From contig PKTN01000005.1 in assembly GCA_002869185.1 (NCBI GenBank), forward strand, positions 248,001 through 312,000: 64,000 nucleotides of DNA, written 5' to 3'. The translations under genes were made by a program, and so were the position numbers. The DNA is from Denitrovibrio sp. GTDB lineage: Bacteria > Chrysiogenota > Deferribacteres > Deferribacterales > Geovibrionaceae. The notes beneath the pieces are model-generated. The model ran no database searches. It saw only the letters and a list, made by a program, of their open reading frames with translations, and was not told where the DNA came from. Shown here one piece after another: positions 40,319 through 49,881 of the stretch (the stretch's first letter is position 1; each line of letters begins with the position of its first letter).

Positions 40319-41002
40319 TCAGCTAAGTTCTTTTATTAATTTTACCATCCAGTCGAGTGAAAAATCTTGTGGATGTCTACTATCGTATCCTATTAACCTT
40401 ACTGCATCTGATGTTCTCTTGCCTATGCAAACTATTTGTTGCGTCATCCCTTCGATAGCGCCTAACATCGCCTCGGCAGCAGATGGTGAAGCGAACGTAA
40501 CAATATTTATTCGGTTATCTTTTAGAAATTTTTCTATATACCCTACAGGGTACAGAACCTTTTCTGTTCGATAGGTTGTGACCATAACGACCACCGCGCC
40601 CCTATCTTTCAGATCAGTATGAAAATCACCCGCTCTCGTCTCTGCACCAGCGAATAAGAATTTTTTATCTGTGACATCTATTGATGCAAATATATCTTTT
40701 AAACCATCTGACGAAAACTCACTCGGAACAATATCAGCCTTCAGCCCTATTTCCAAGAGCTCTGCAGCAGTAGCCGAACCAACAGCAACCACTTTATCAA
40801 AGGCGACTTTCCCGACATAAGGTACAAAATACTTCACAGCATTTGGGCTAGTAAAAACGCCATAATCATATCGACCTGCAATAATAGCTGGAACAGGAAC
40901 ACACTCAATCATAGGTATGCTATAAGGTGTCAGCCCAACCTTCTCCAGTTTTTCAGCAAAAGCGTTATACTTCTCTTTCTCTCTGGTTATAAGTACGTTC
41001 AT
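40319..41002 (-). CDS. hemD: uroporphyrinogen-III synthase
   Basis: Located between hemB and hemC; VFTSPNAVKYF, ASPSAAEAML. Confidence 0.87.
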   Translation of the reverse strand: MNVLITREKEKYNAFAEKLEKVGLTPYSIPMIECVPVPAIIAGRYDYGVFTSPNAVKYFVPYVGKVAFDKVVAVGSATAAELLEIGLKADIVPSEFSSDGLKDIFASIDVTDKKFLFAGAETRAGDFHTDLKDRGAVVVMVTTYRTEKVLYPVGYIEKFLKDNRINIVTFASPSAAEAMLGAIEGMTQQIVCIGKRTSDAVRLIGYDSRHPQDFSLDWMVKLIKELS

Positions 41003-41034
41003 CTTAACCGCCCATATTGCTCAGTAATTCTAAA

Positions 41035-41961
41035 CTATTCGGCTGCGTTATATATCTCTTCAAGTATCTCTTTTGCGCCTGCATCAAGAATCTTTTCTGC
41101 AAGTTCAAGACCTAGTTTTTCTGCGTCCACTGCTTTACCTTCGATGATACGTTCTATAAAAACTTCACCTTCAAGGTTAGCGACGATCCCCTTCATACAT
41201 ATCTTATCACCTGTAAGGACTGAATGACCTGCGATAGGAGCTTGGCAACCACCCTCTAATCTACGGAGGAATGCTCTCTCCATAGTGACACGTGTCTCAG
41301 TTTCATCATGGCGAAGGAAATCTAACATCTTCTTTATACGATCGTCATTATCTCTGATCTGTATACCTAAAATCCCCTGACAGCAAGATGGTAGCATTTG
41401 GTCAGTAGTGAATGTCTCTTTAACGTAGCCATCAAGCTCAAGACGAACCAGCCCAGCCTTCGCAAGGATAATACCGTCATACTCACCAGCCTCAAGCTTT
41501 GCGAGTCTTGTATTTACGTTACCTCGCAGATCTTTAATCTGTAGGTCAGGTCTCAATTTTGAAAGTTGAAGCTTACGGCGGAGACTACTAGTACCAACAA
41601 CGGCACCATTAGGTAGTTCTGCCACTTCATTGTATTTAGTAGAAACGAAGCAATCATAAGGTGTTTCTCCCTCTGGAGAAGCATAAAGGGCTAAACCTTC
41701 AGGCATTTCCATAGGGACGTCCTTCATGCTATGTACAGCGATATCAGCTTTATCATCTATAAGAGCCTGCTCAATCTCTTTAACAAACAGACCTTTACCG
41801 CCAATTTTTGCCAAAGGAACATCAAGTATTTTGTCCCCTTTGGTCTTAATGATATTTAGCTCTACCTCAACTCCATGCTCTTTCTCTAGAAGCGCTTTGA
41901 TGTGGTACGCCTGCCATAGAGCAAGATTGCTCCCTCTGGTTGCTATAGTTACTTTTTCCAT
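41035..41961 (-). CDS. hemC: hydroxymethylbilane synthase
   Basis: IATRGSNLALWQA, AVHSMKDVPM, GTSSLRRKLQL, RGNVNTRLAKL, GGCQAPIAGHS. Confidence 0.96.
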   Translation of the reverse strand: MEKVTIATRGSNLALWQAYHIKALLEKEHGVEVELNIIKTKGDKILDVPLAKIGGKGLFVKEIEQALIDDKADIAVHSMKDVPMEMPEGLALYASPEGETPYDCFVSTKYNEVAELPNGAVVGTSSLRRKLQLSKLRPDLQIKDLRGNVNTRLAKLEAGEYDGIILAKAGLVRLELDGYVKETFTTDQMLPSCCQGILGIQIRDNDDRIKKMLDFLRHDETETRVTMERAFLRRLEGGCQAPIAGHSVLTGDKICMKGIVANLEGEVFIERIIEGKAVDAEKLGLELAEKILDAGAKEILEEIYNAAE

Positions 41962-41963
41962 AT

Positions 41964-43229
41964 TTAATCCTCTAGCTCAAATAGAATTTTCATCGCTTCG
42001 TCTAGCGTATATTTTCCACCACTGTTAGTTTTATTTTTAAGGTTACTCAGTGGCGTGTGTAATACTTTGTTCATATAAGAATTAAGGAGATGCTCCATTT
42101 TGGCTAGCTCATCCTTATCTGTTACTTTGTTCTTAGAGGCAAATCTGTTAAGTTCAACCTCTTTTAGCTCTTCAAAAGATTGGCGGAATGATTTAATAAC
42201 TGGGATGATCTTCATAGACTCCAGCCAACCGTAAAATCCCTCTATACCATACTCAATATATTCTTCAGCCTTAACAGCCTCTTTCTCTCTCTGTTTCCTA
42301 TTGGCATCAACAACAGCCTTAAGGTCATCTATGTCATAAACATAAACATTCTCAATCTCATTAATATCTGGGTCTATATCCCTTGGAACTGCTATATCTA
42401 TAAAAAACATTGGACGTTTTTTACGACCACCCATAGCTGTTTTAACATCATCTTTTGTTACAAGAAGCTCTGTGGCACCTGTCGAACTAATCACTATGTC
42501 ATAGTCCTCAAGTTTTTCACGATACTTATCAAACGGAAGAACATCACCATTAACTTCGGAAGCCAAAGACTCAGCTTTAGCTATTGTCCTGTTAGTAACG
42601 CTTATCCCACCTATATCTGATGTCACAAGGTGTTTCGCTGCCAGCTCACACATTTCACCAGCTCCTACAATCAGAGCTTTTTGTTTTTTCAAACTGCCGA
42701 ATATCTTAGAGGCCAACTCTACAGCTGCGTAGCTCACAGATACTGGATTCTCACCTATACCTGTATGTGTTCTGACCTTCTTAGTTGTTTTGATAGTGTG
42801 CTCTTCTAGTTTTCTTATGAATGTGCCCGCTCCACCATACTCACGGCTAGCTTCGAACCCATCTTTTATCTGACCGAAGATTTGAGGTTCACCCATTACA
42901 AGCGAATCAAGCCCAGAAGCAACACGAAAGATATGCTTAACTGAGTCCTCACCGCAATGGATGTAGGTATATTTACGAAGTTCCATCCGATCCATATCGC
43001 AATGCCCAGAGACAATCTCTAGTACACTTTCGATATTACAGAGGAAATCATCCGTGACAATATAGTACTCCACCCTGTTGCAGGTAGAGACTATCATCGC
43101 TTCGTATATACGGTCATTATGCATGATCTCTGTATATATACCTGCGAGTTCTTCCCCATCCACGGCAAGTTTCTCTCTCACCTCAATAGGGGCAGAATTA
43201 TGATTTAAACCAAGTACTGCTAATTGCAT
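41964..43229 (-). CDS. hemA: glutamyl-tRNA reductase
   Basis: GLNHNSAPIEVREKLA, STCNRVEYY, GEPQIFGQIKD, VGAGEMCELAAKHL. Confidence 0.96.
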   Translation of the reverse strand: MQLAVLGLNHNSAPIEVREKLAVDGEELAGIYTEIMHNDRIYEAMIVSTCNRVEYYIVTDDFLCNIESVLEIVSGHCDMDRMELRKYTYIHCGEDSVKHIFRVASGLDSLVMGEPQIFGQIKDGFEASREYGGAGTFIRKLEEHTIKTTKKVRTHTGIGENPVSVSYAAVELASKIFGSLKKQKALIVGAGEMCELAAKHLVTSDIGGISVTNRTIAKAESLASEVNGDVLPFDKYREKLEDYDIVISSTGATELLVTKDDVKTAMGGRKKRPMFFIDIAVPRDIDPDINEIENVYVYDIDDLKAVVDANRKQREKEAVKAEEYIEYGIEGFYGWLESMKIIPVIKSFRQSFEELKEVELNRFASKNKVTDKDELAKMEHLLNSYMNKVLHTPLSNLKNKTNSGGKYTLDEAMKILFELED

Positions 43230-43232
43230 TTG

Positions 43233-44021
43233 TTATCCCATTACAAAGAATGCCACACCAACATAAGTGATGAGCACTGAAATAAAACCTATTATTGTTG
43301 AGAGAGCTGTATCCTTTGGTGACATCCCTCTGAACTGTTTATAAAAAGTGATACTGCTGTAAATTATCCAAGTTATCAAAGCAAAGACAAGCTTTGCGCT
43401 GAAAATATTAATAGTTCCACTAGAGTATATCATCCATACAAAACCAGCCAAAAGACCAATTGTAAATGTATAAAAACCTAGGTAAAGAGTTGTATTAACA
43501 AGCCTATTTATAGTATCGAGAGGCGGGAACCTGTGAAAGATTATGCCAAACTTCTTCTGCTTAAGCTGACGCTCCTGAATGAAATACATCACCCCAGCAA
43601 ATGTCGAAAGCATAAAGAATGCTGTCCCCATAATAGTGAATGGTAATTGTATATAAAGCCACGTTGTAACCACAACACCTTCGTGAGCAATCTCTACATT
43701 TGACGAGAATCTTGATATAAGAACAAATAAGACTGTCAATGGAAATACAAAAAGCCCTATAGATGGACGTTTGTACTTAAAATACATACCGAAATAACCC
43801 ATAAAAAGTGCTATCGTCAACAGAAGTAATATACCGCTAAAGCTAGCATATGGAGGTGCTGGCATCTTATATAGTGTAACGTATTGACCAATAGTAAAGA
43901 GAAATCCAAGTATAGCGAAACCGTTAGTTACCAGCTCCAGCCTCTTATGTCCCATAAAGAAAAAAAGCGTAACGTGCAGCAAAGAAAGCACACACGCGAG
44001 CAATGCTAAATCAAAGTACAT
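43233..44021 (-). CDS. CcsA/HemX-like cytochrome c assembly membrane protein
   Basis: Multi-TM protein directly upstream of hemA; LGFYTFTIGLLAGFVW, ALITWIIYSS. Confidence 0.78.
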   Translation of the reverse strand: MYFDLALLACVLSLLHVTLFFFMGHKRLELVTNGFAILGFLFTIGQYVTLYKMPAPPYASFSGILLLLTIALFMGYFGMYFKYKRPSIGLFVFPLTVLFVLISRFSSNVEIAHEGVVVTTWLYIQLPFTIMGTAFFMLSTFAGVMYFIQERQLKQKKFGIIFHRFPPLDTINRLVNTTLYLGFYTFTIGLLAGFVWMIYSSGTINIFSAKLVFALITWIIYSSITFYKQFRGMSPKDTALSTIIGFISVLITYVGVAFFVMG

Positions 44022-44198
44022 TTTATCTCCGTTTAGTAGATAAAAACAAATTATGTATGACCCACAATATATATCCCATCTCTACTTTATCAAGTATATA
44101 TAACCAAAGCTTTTTTTTGAAGATAAATTTTGTAAAAACAATTCATATTAGATATAGAATTGGACTTATATACAAAATTCGTGTAATTATACATTTAC

Positions 44199-45053
44199 AT
44201 GAGCTATGAACAAATTTCATTAGAACATAAAAACTTGCTGAAGGACCGTCTAAAATCTGTCAGTGTGCCTATATCAGAATTTAGCTTTCCTAACCTTTAC
44301 CTTTTCAGAAATTCTCACAACTACGAAGTATTTGAGTTTGAAAATGAATTTTTTGTCCGTGGAGTTTCGTATGATGGGTACACATATGTTATGCCTACTA
44401 AAGATATCTCTACTTGCTGTATAGACACACTTAGAAAGCTACAAACTCAGTGTGATTTCTTTTTCCCTATCCACGAGAGCTGGATTGAACACTTCAAACA
44501 GTATAATATTGAATATAGCTTTAGCGATGGTGACACAGACTATATTTATACATCTGACAAGATGCAAAATTATCCTGGTCGCAAACTGCATAAAAAACGT
44601 AACCTTCTAAAACAGTTTAACGAAAACTACAATGCTGTCGCATTTGAGATGAATAAAGACAATCTAAAAGATGCAAAGGCTATTCTTGAGGAATGGCTTG
44701 AAATGTCTGGAATGACAAAAGAAGAGACTGACTATTACGCATGTTGTGAAGCACTCAATAAGTATAACGACCTTTGCGTATGTGGCGGAATCTACTATGT
44801 AGATGAGAAACCTATCGGCTTCGTACTAGGTGAAGAACTTACAGAAAATACTTATGTCCTTCATTTTGCCAAAGGGCTCACAAGCTATAAGGGCATATAT
44901 CAATATTTATACAATAATTTTGCTAACATCCTTCCTAAAAGATACGAGTTCATAAATTTTGAACAAGACCTCGGCAAGATGGCTCTCCGAATGGCAAAAA
45001 CAAGCTACATTCCCGACCGCCTCGAAAAGAAATACCGCATGATATTGAAGTAA
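44199..45053 (+). CDS. DUF2156 / phosphatidylglycerol lysyltransferase-like acyltransferase domain protein
   Basis: YPGRKLHKKRNLLKQFNENY, FVLGEELTENTYVLHFAKGLTSYKGIYQYLYNNF, FINFEQDLGKMALRMAKTSY. Confidence 0.78.
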   Translation: MSYEQISLEHKNLLKDRLKSVSVPISEFSFPNLYLFRNSHNYEVFEFENEFFVRGVSYDGYTYVMPTKDISTCCIDTLRKLQTQCDFFFPIHESWIEHFKQYNIEYSFSDGDTDYIYTSDKMQNYPGRKLHKKRNLLKQFNENYNAVAFEMNKDNLKDAKAILEEWLEMSGMTKEETDYYACCEALNKYNDLCVCGGIYYVDEKPIGFVLGEELTENTYVLHFAKGLTSYKGIYQYLYNNFANILPKRYEFINFEQDLGKMALRMAKTSYIPDRLEKKYRMILK

Positions 45054-45761
45054 CTAGCTTGTATAGTTTATTAATCTTGCCCCACTGATTTCATACACTC
45101 CATTTATTTTTTTTCCGTCCCAAACATACTTTAAATTCTTCATCTCTCGACAATTTGAACAACTTTTTGGCTTAAATATTGCAACATTTTCACCATTTAT
45201 ATACCGTACACTATTATATACTAACCCTGCCTTACCTAACCTCTTTAATTCTTTAGCTAGTTTTTGTGATTCCGTATAGTTGCTTTTATGATATATTGCT
45301 AATGATTCAAAGACATCTTCCCGTATATCAACCAATTTAGTATCAATATCCACATTATAAACTCTCATTTCTATCTCACATTTTGGTTCATTAGATATCT
45401 TAAAAAACTGACTTCTATGATATGCAGTTTCATACACAGCACATTCTAAGCTATTAGAAGCATAAAATACACCATATGTGCCATCAGTGAATCGATCACC
45501 ATTTACATTTGGGTGTGTAAACGCTCCCATGATACATGTTGCTCCATGCCCATAAACACGATCTTCTATGGGAACTAATTCTACATCACCAAGCATGCTA
45601 TCCACGTCATCCATCCTAGGATTTGTCATATTCTCCAACTCATAGAGAAATTCAAACTCCTCCTGACTAGCAACATCCTCAAAAAGAAAAAGAGGCGGAT
45701 AACAAGTTGGTATGATCATATATGCGGGTTTCCAAACAATATTTATTTCCTCCACTACCAA
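45054..45761 (-). CDS. RES-domain toxin (NAD+-targeting family by homology)
   Basis: RFTDGTYGVFYASNSLECAVYETAYHR RES signature; overlaps upstream Xre-type antitoxin by 7 nt. Confidence 0.82.
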   Translation of the reverse strand: MVVEEINIVWKPAYMIIPTCYPPLFLFEDVASQEEFEFLYELENMTNPRMDDVDSMLGDVELVPIEDRVYGHGATCIMGAFTHPNVNGDRFTDGTYGVFYASNSLECAVYETAYHRSQFFKISNEPKCEIEMRVYNVDIDTKLVDIREDVFESLAIYHKSNYTESQKLAKELKRLGKAGLVYNSVRYINGENVAIFKPKSCSNCREMKNLKYVWDGKKINGVYEISGARLINYTS

Positions 45762-46156
45762 CCCCTATAACCATCAAGATACCTTCTCACTTTATAAATA
45801 TCTATAAAACCACCATTTAACATTATTTCTAAGGCACTTTTCCCCATAAAAAGGTCATTGCCTATAGGACGACGTACCCAATTATAAACAGACTCTCCTT
45901 TTAGCAATATTCGAAGATTTTTATGAATGCCAAGTATGCATGATATCCTTTCCAAATGATTCCTATCAAGATTTGGAGAACCTTCTTTAAGCCATTTGTA
46001 AAATGTAGACTCAGACACTCCACCTAGCAATATTATTTGTTCCTGCCTCTTAAGTCCCCATTTATTTGTAATATTTATAAACGCATTGAATCCTGCTTTT
46101 GCCATCTCAATAGTATTAAACTGTTTTTTTTTGTCTTGTTGTACTAATGTAGCCAC
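45755..46156 (-). CDS. Xre/MbcA/ParS-type antitoxin (DUF2384 C-terminal domain)
   Basis: SESTFYKWLKEGSPNLDRNHLERISCILGIHKNLRILLKGESVYNWVRRPIGNDLFMGKSALEIMLNGGFIDIYKVRRYLDGYRGW; GTG start at 46154-46156 after GGGAGG. Confidence 0.85.
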   Translation of the reverse strand: MATLVQQDKKKQFNTIEMAKAGFNAFINITNKWGLKRQEQIILLGGVSESTFYKWLKEGSPNLDRNHLERISCILGIHKNLRILLKGESVYNWVRRPIGNDLFMGKSALEIMLNGGFIDIYKVRRYLDGYRGW

Positions 46157-46176
46157 AGCTAACCTCCCAAACAAAT

Positions 46177-46193
46177 GTATATTAATAATATAC
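46177..46193. promoter_or_regulatory. palindromic operator candidate upstream of the antitoxin gene
   Basis: GTATATT-AAT-AATATAC, perfect 7-bp arms; overlaps a -10-like TATATT with TTGCAA 16 nt upstream on the minus strand. Confidence 0.55.
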
Positions 46194-46259
46194 TATAAAA
46201 TCGGAGTTTTGCAAATATACTTAACTTATTTTTGAGATTCGTACCTGTCTAAACCACGC

Positions 46260-46294
46260 AAAAAAAAAGGAGCCTCAAATGAAGCCCCTTTCTA
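46260..46294 (-). terminator. rho-independent terminator candidate downstream of fabI
   Basis: Minus strand GGGGCTTCATTTGAGGCTCCTTTTTTTT. Confidence 0.6.
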
Positions 46295-46428
46295 TCGTCG
46301 TATTCAATTTTTTATAACATTTCATGTGAATGCAATGAGCCGACCAAAGTGGCAGTACAAAGCATCCTCTCGAGGTAAGCTAGAAGGTGCTGACCGACAA
46401 AGCTGGAAATTTTTTCTTAAACTAAGGA

Positions 46429-46489
46429 AGGATTTTTAAACGGGGAGCGAGCATACATAAAAGTATGTGAGCTTTCCTGATAAAATCCT
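46429..46489. repeat. long imperfect hairpin element between fabI and its terminator
   Basis: AGGATTTT...GGGGAGC...CATAC-ATAAAA-GTATG...GCTTTCC...AAAATCCT; three nested stems, two G-U pairs if read on the plus strand. Confidence 0.6.
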
Positions 46490-46518
46490 AACTACAAGGA
46501 TAAGGAAAAAGATTCGCT

Positions 46519-47286
46519 TTACAGACCCATGATAGAGTAGCCACAGTCAACGTGGATAACTTCACCAGTAACAGCTGACGAAAGGTCACTAGCAAGGTAA
46601 ACAGCAGTTCTGCCTACATCTTCCTGTGTGCAGTTGTCACGAAGCGGTGCGTTGTCAGCGATGTGGTTGAAAATCTTTTTAAAGTCAGATATTCCAGCCG
46701 CAGCGAGTGTCTTAATAGGACCTGCTGATATAGCGTTCACTTTTATCTTTCTCTCGCCTAGGTCATAAGCAAGGTATTGTGTTGTTGATTCGAGAGCTGC
46801 TTTAGCAACGCCCATTACGTTATAGTTTTTGATAACTTTCTCTGCGCCAAGGTAAGACATGCAGATGATGCTACCGCCATCATTAAGGAGAGGCTCTGCC
46901 GCCTTTGAAATAGCAACAAGTGAAAAAGCACTGATATCAAGAGCCATAGCAAAATGGTCTCTCTGAGTATCTATGTATCTACCTTTAAGAGCTTCGCTAG
47001 GAGCATAAGCTACTGAGTGAACTAGGATATCGAATGTTCCCCACTCCTCTTTAACCTGCTCAAAGCACTTTTCAATCTCTTCGTCACTTACAACGTTACA
47101 AGGAACGAGGAATTTTCCACCAAGCTCATCTGAAACTTTTTCTACTCTAGTTCTGAGTTTTTCTGCTGCATAGCTGAATGCAACTTCTGCACCCTGCTCT
47201 ATGAAATTACGCGCGATTGCGTAAGCTATACTCTTGTTATTTGCAACGCCAAAAATAAGCGCTTTCTTTCCATCAAGAAGTCCCAT
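46519..47286 (-). CDS. fabI: enoyl-[acyl-carrier-protein] reductase (NADH)
   Basis: KKALIFGVANNKSIAYAIA, SYLGAEKVIKNYNVMGVAKAALE, ISAGPIKTLAA. Confidence 0.95.
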   Translation of the reverse strand: MGLLDGKKALIFGVANNKSIAYAIARNFIEQGAEVAFSYAAEKLRTRVEKVSDELGGKFLVPCNVVSDEEIEKCFEQVKEEWGTFDILVHSVAYAPSEALKGRYIDTQRDHFAMALDISAFSLVAISKAAEPLLNDGGSIICMSYLGAEKVIKNYNVMGVAKAALESTTQYLAYDLGERKIKVNAISAGPIKTLAAAGISDFKKIFNHIADNAPLRDNCTQEDVGRTAVYLASDLSSAVTGEVIHVDCGYSIMGL

Positions 47287-47335
47287 TATATAAAATCCTC
47301 CATAACTGTTAAAAAACAGCTAGTAAATTACTCTC

Positions 47336-48673
47336 TTAAAATCTATCCAGAAATTGTGATATGTTAATAGATAAACTAGTTTCTATGCTTTTGTCAAACT
47401 CCAGTTTCTCTGGAACGTAATATTTTCTTATTCCCATCTTATAACTCTCTGCCATTCGGCTCCCCATATTAGAGACTGGTCGGATAACACCAGTAAGTCC
47501 AACCTCGCCTATAAAGGTGCTTTCAGTAGGGATTGGTCTATCTCTGAAGGATGAAATAATTGCCGCACAAATAGCTAGATCTGCACTCGTTTCGGTAATT
47601 TTCATACCGCCAGCAACATTTATATATATGTCACTCCCAGCTAGGTTGATACCACCCTTCTTTTCAAGGACAGCAAGGAGCATATTTAGCCTATTCAGAT
47701 CAAAGCACATGCAGTTACGTTTAGGAAACTGATAAAATGTAGGCGCAACAAGTGCCTGCACCTCTATGAGAAAAGCTCTGGTACCCTCCATAACAGGTAC
47801 AAAAACTCGACCAGCTGAATTATCCTTCTTGTCTTCGACAAAAGAATAGCTTGATAGTTCTACCAAGCCTTTATCTGTCATCTCGAAAATTCCAACTTCG
47901 TTCGTAGGACCAAATCTATTTTTAACAGAGCGGAGTATCCTCACACCTCTGCTATAGTCACATTCAAAATACAAAACGGTATCGACTAAATGTTCGAGAA
48001 CTTTTGGTCCTGCGATGTAGCCATCTTTTGTCACCTGACCAACTATCATAACAGTTATACCACGGCTCTTAGCAAGCTCGACCAAGCGATAAGTGACATG
48101 TTTAACTTGACCAACAGTCCCTGCGGCGGAGTTAAGATCGTCAGATGCGACTGTCTGGATATAGTCTAAAATTATATAGTCTGGTCTTTCATGCTCGCAC
48201 GCCTGAAGAACGTCTTCTAATGAATTAGTAGATAATATGTCTATTTCGTTATCAGAAACACCTAATCTATCGCCACGAAGTTTAAGTTGTGCAGCAGATT
48301 CCTCACCTGAAACATATAGCACTTTTAGCCTGTCTCTCGAGAGTATTCCAGCACACTGAAGCATGATAGTAGATTTACCTATCCCAGGCTCACCACCGAC
48401 GAGAAGGACAGATCCTTTAACAAGCCCACCTCCCAGCACCTGATCAAGCTCATCCATACCAGTAGGTGTTCGCTCAGTCTCCAGACCTTTCACGTCTTTC
48501 AGCGATATCGGTTTCATCTTTGGGATTCGTTTGCTTATTGCTGTGGTCTTCTCATCCGCTTCAATCTCTTCTACAAATGTGCTCCAACCAGAGCATTCAG
48601 GGCATTTGCCTACCCAAGCTGGAGAAATATATCCACAGGACTGACAAACGTATTTAGATTTTTTCTTAGCCAA
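47336..48673 (-). CDS. radA: DNA repair protein RadA
   Basis: CQSCGYISPAWVGKCPECSGWSTF, GGEPGIGKSTIMLQ, KNRFGPTNEVGIFEM. Confidence 0.96.
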   Translation of the reverse strand: MAKKKSKYVCQSCGYISPAWVGKCPECSGWSTFVEEIEADEKTTAISKRIPKMKPISLKDVKGLETERTPTGMDELDQVLGGGLVKGSVLLVGGEPGIGKSTIMLQCAGILSRDRLKVLYVSGEESAAQLKLRGDRLGVSDNEIDILSTNSLEDVLQACEHERPDYIILDYIQTVASDDLNSAAGTVGQVKHVTYRLVELAKSRGITVMIVGQVTKDGYIAGPKVLEHLVDTVLYFECDYSRGVRILRSVKNRFGPTNEVGIFEMTDKGLVELSSYSFVEDKKDNSAGRVFVPVMEGTRAFLIEVQALVAPTFYQFPKRNCMCFDLNRLNMLLAVLEKKGGINLAGSDIYINVAGGMKITETSADLAICAAIISSFRDRPIPTESTFIGEVGLTGVIRPVSNMGSRMAESYKMGIRKYYVPEKLEFDKSIETSLSINISQFLDRF

Positions 48674-48674
48674 G

Positions 48675-49709
48675 TTATTTATCCTCGTCTAGAAGGTCAG
48701 CGACTGTTAAACGCCCAGGAACGGACATTTTAAGGTGTTGGTACGCCATAGCTGTTGCCATACGACCTCTAGGAGTCTTCCTTACGAAGCCTCTATATAT
48801 TAAGTAAGGTTCTATAACATCCTCTATGGTATCACGTTCCTCACTCATAGTGGCGGCGAGTGTATCGACTCCCACAGGACCACCGTCATATTTTTCTATT
48901 ATAGAAAGGAGCAGGGTTCTATCTGATGCATCTAGCCCTTCTGTGTCTATCTCAAGCTTATCTAGTGACTCTCTGGCAAGTTCAAGTGAGATGTGTCCAT
49001 CATTTAGTACATCAGCGAAATCTCGAACACGGCGAAGTATACGGTGAGCGATACGAGGAGTACCACGACTTCTGCCTGCGATCTCTAAAGCGGCAGATTC
49101 TTCTATGTGCGCCTCAAGTATCTCAGCACCACGAAGTAAAATCTGCTGTAGTTCATCAACATCATAAAACTCTAGCCTAAGAATCATACCGAATCTGTCA
49201 CGAAGCGGAGCGGTTAGAAGTCCTGCCCTAGTGGTTGCACCTATAAGGGTGAAGGGGGGTAAATCGATTTTTACTGTTCTGGCGGCAGGTCCCTGACCTA
49301 TGAGGATATCTAGTTTATAATCCTCCATAGCAGGGTAGAGAATCTCTTCCACATTAGAGTGGAGTCTATGTATTTCGTCTATGAAGAGGACGTCCCCTTC
49401 CTGGATATTCGTAAGTATAGCGGCAAGGTCACCAGCTTTGTCGATGACTGGTCCACTGGTGGAATTGATATTTACACCAAGTTCATGGGATATAATGTTT
49501 GCAAGTGTTGTTTTGCCAAGCCCCGGAGGTCCATGAAAAAGACAGTGATCAAGGGATTCTCCACGTTTTTTTGCAGCTTGAACGAATACCTTCAGGTTCT
49601 CTTTGACCTTACGCTGACCAACATAATCATCAAAGCCTTGCGGTCTTATAGAAACTGTCTGAAAATCCTCTGGTTGCCTATCAGCGGCGAAAATATCTTC
49701 CATGCACAT
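48675..49709 (-). CDS. ruvB: Holliday junction branch migration DNA helicase RuvB
   Basis: [61 protein letters not shown]. Confidence 0.96.
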   Translation of the reverse strand: MCMEDIFAADRQPEDFQTVSIRPQGFDDYVGQRKVKENLKVFVQAAKKRGESLDHCLFHGPPGLGKTTLANIISHELGVNINSTSGPVIDKAGDLAAILTNIQEGDVLFIDEIHRLHSNVEEILYPAMEDYKLDILIGQGPAARTVKIDLPPFTLIGATTRAGLLTAPLRDRFGMILRLEFYDVDELQQILLRGAEILEAHIEESAALEIAGRSRGTPRIAHRILRRVRDFADVLNDGHISLELARESLDKLEIDTEGLDASDRTLLLSIIEKYDGGPVGVDTLAATMSEERDTIEDVIEPYLIYRGFVRKTPRGRMATAMAYQHLKMSVPGRLTVADLLDEDK

Positions 49710-49881
49710 CCCTTAATAAACTGATTAAAAACATCATACCAGTTTATATATTTTCAAGCAATATTTCTGTCACGCATCTAAACATGGCTTAATTAATTTT
49801 GTTTTTGTTAAATCTTTGTAAGAAATATAATTATCATTATGTATAATATAAATATACATACAAAAGTACTGGGGGTATATA

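Noticed and set aside
44003-44209. Short plus-strand ORF before the DUF2156 gene
   Set aside because: Overlaps the CcsA-like start and intergenic AT-rich DNA; no SD and no domain
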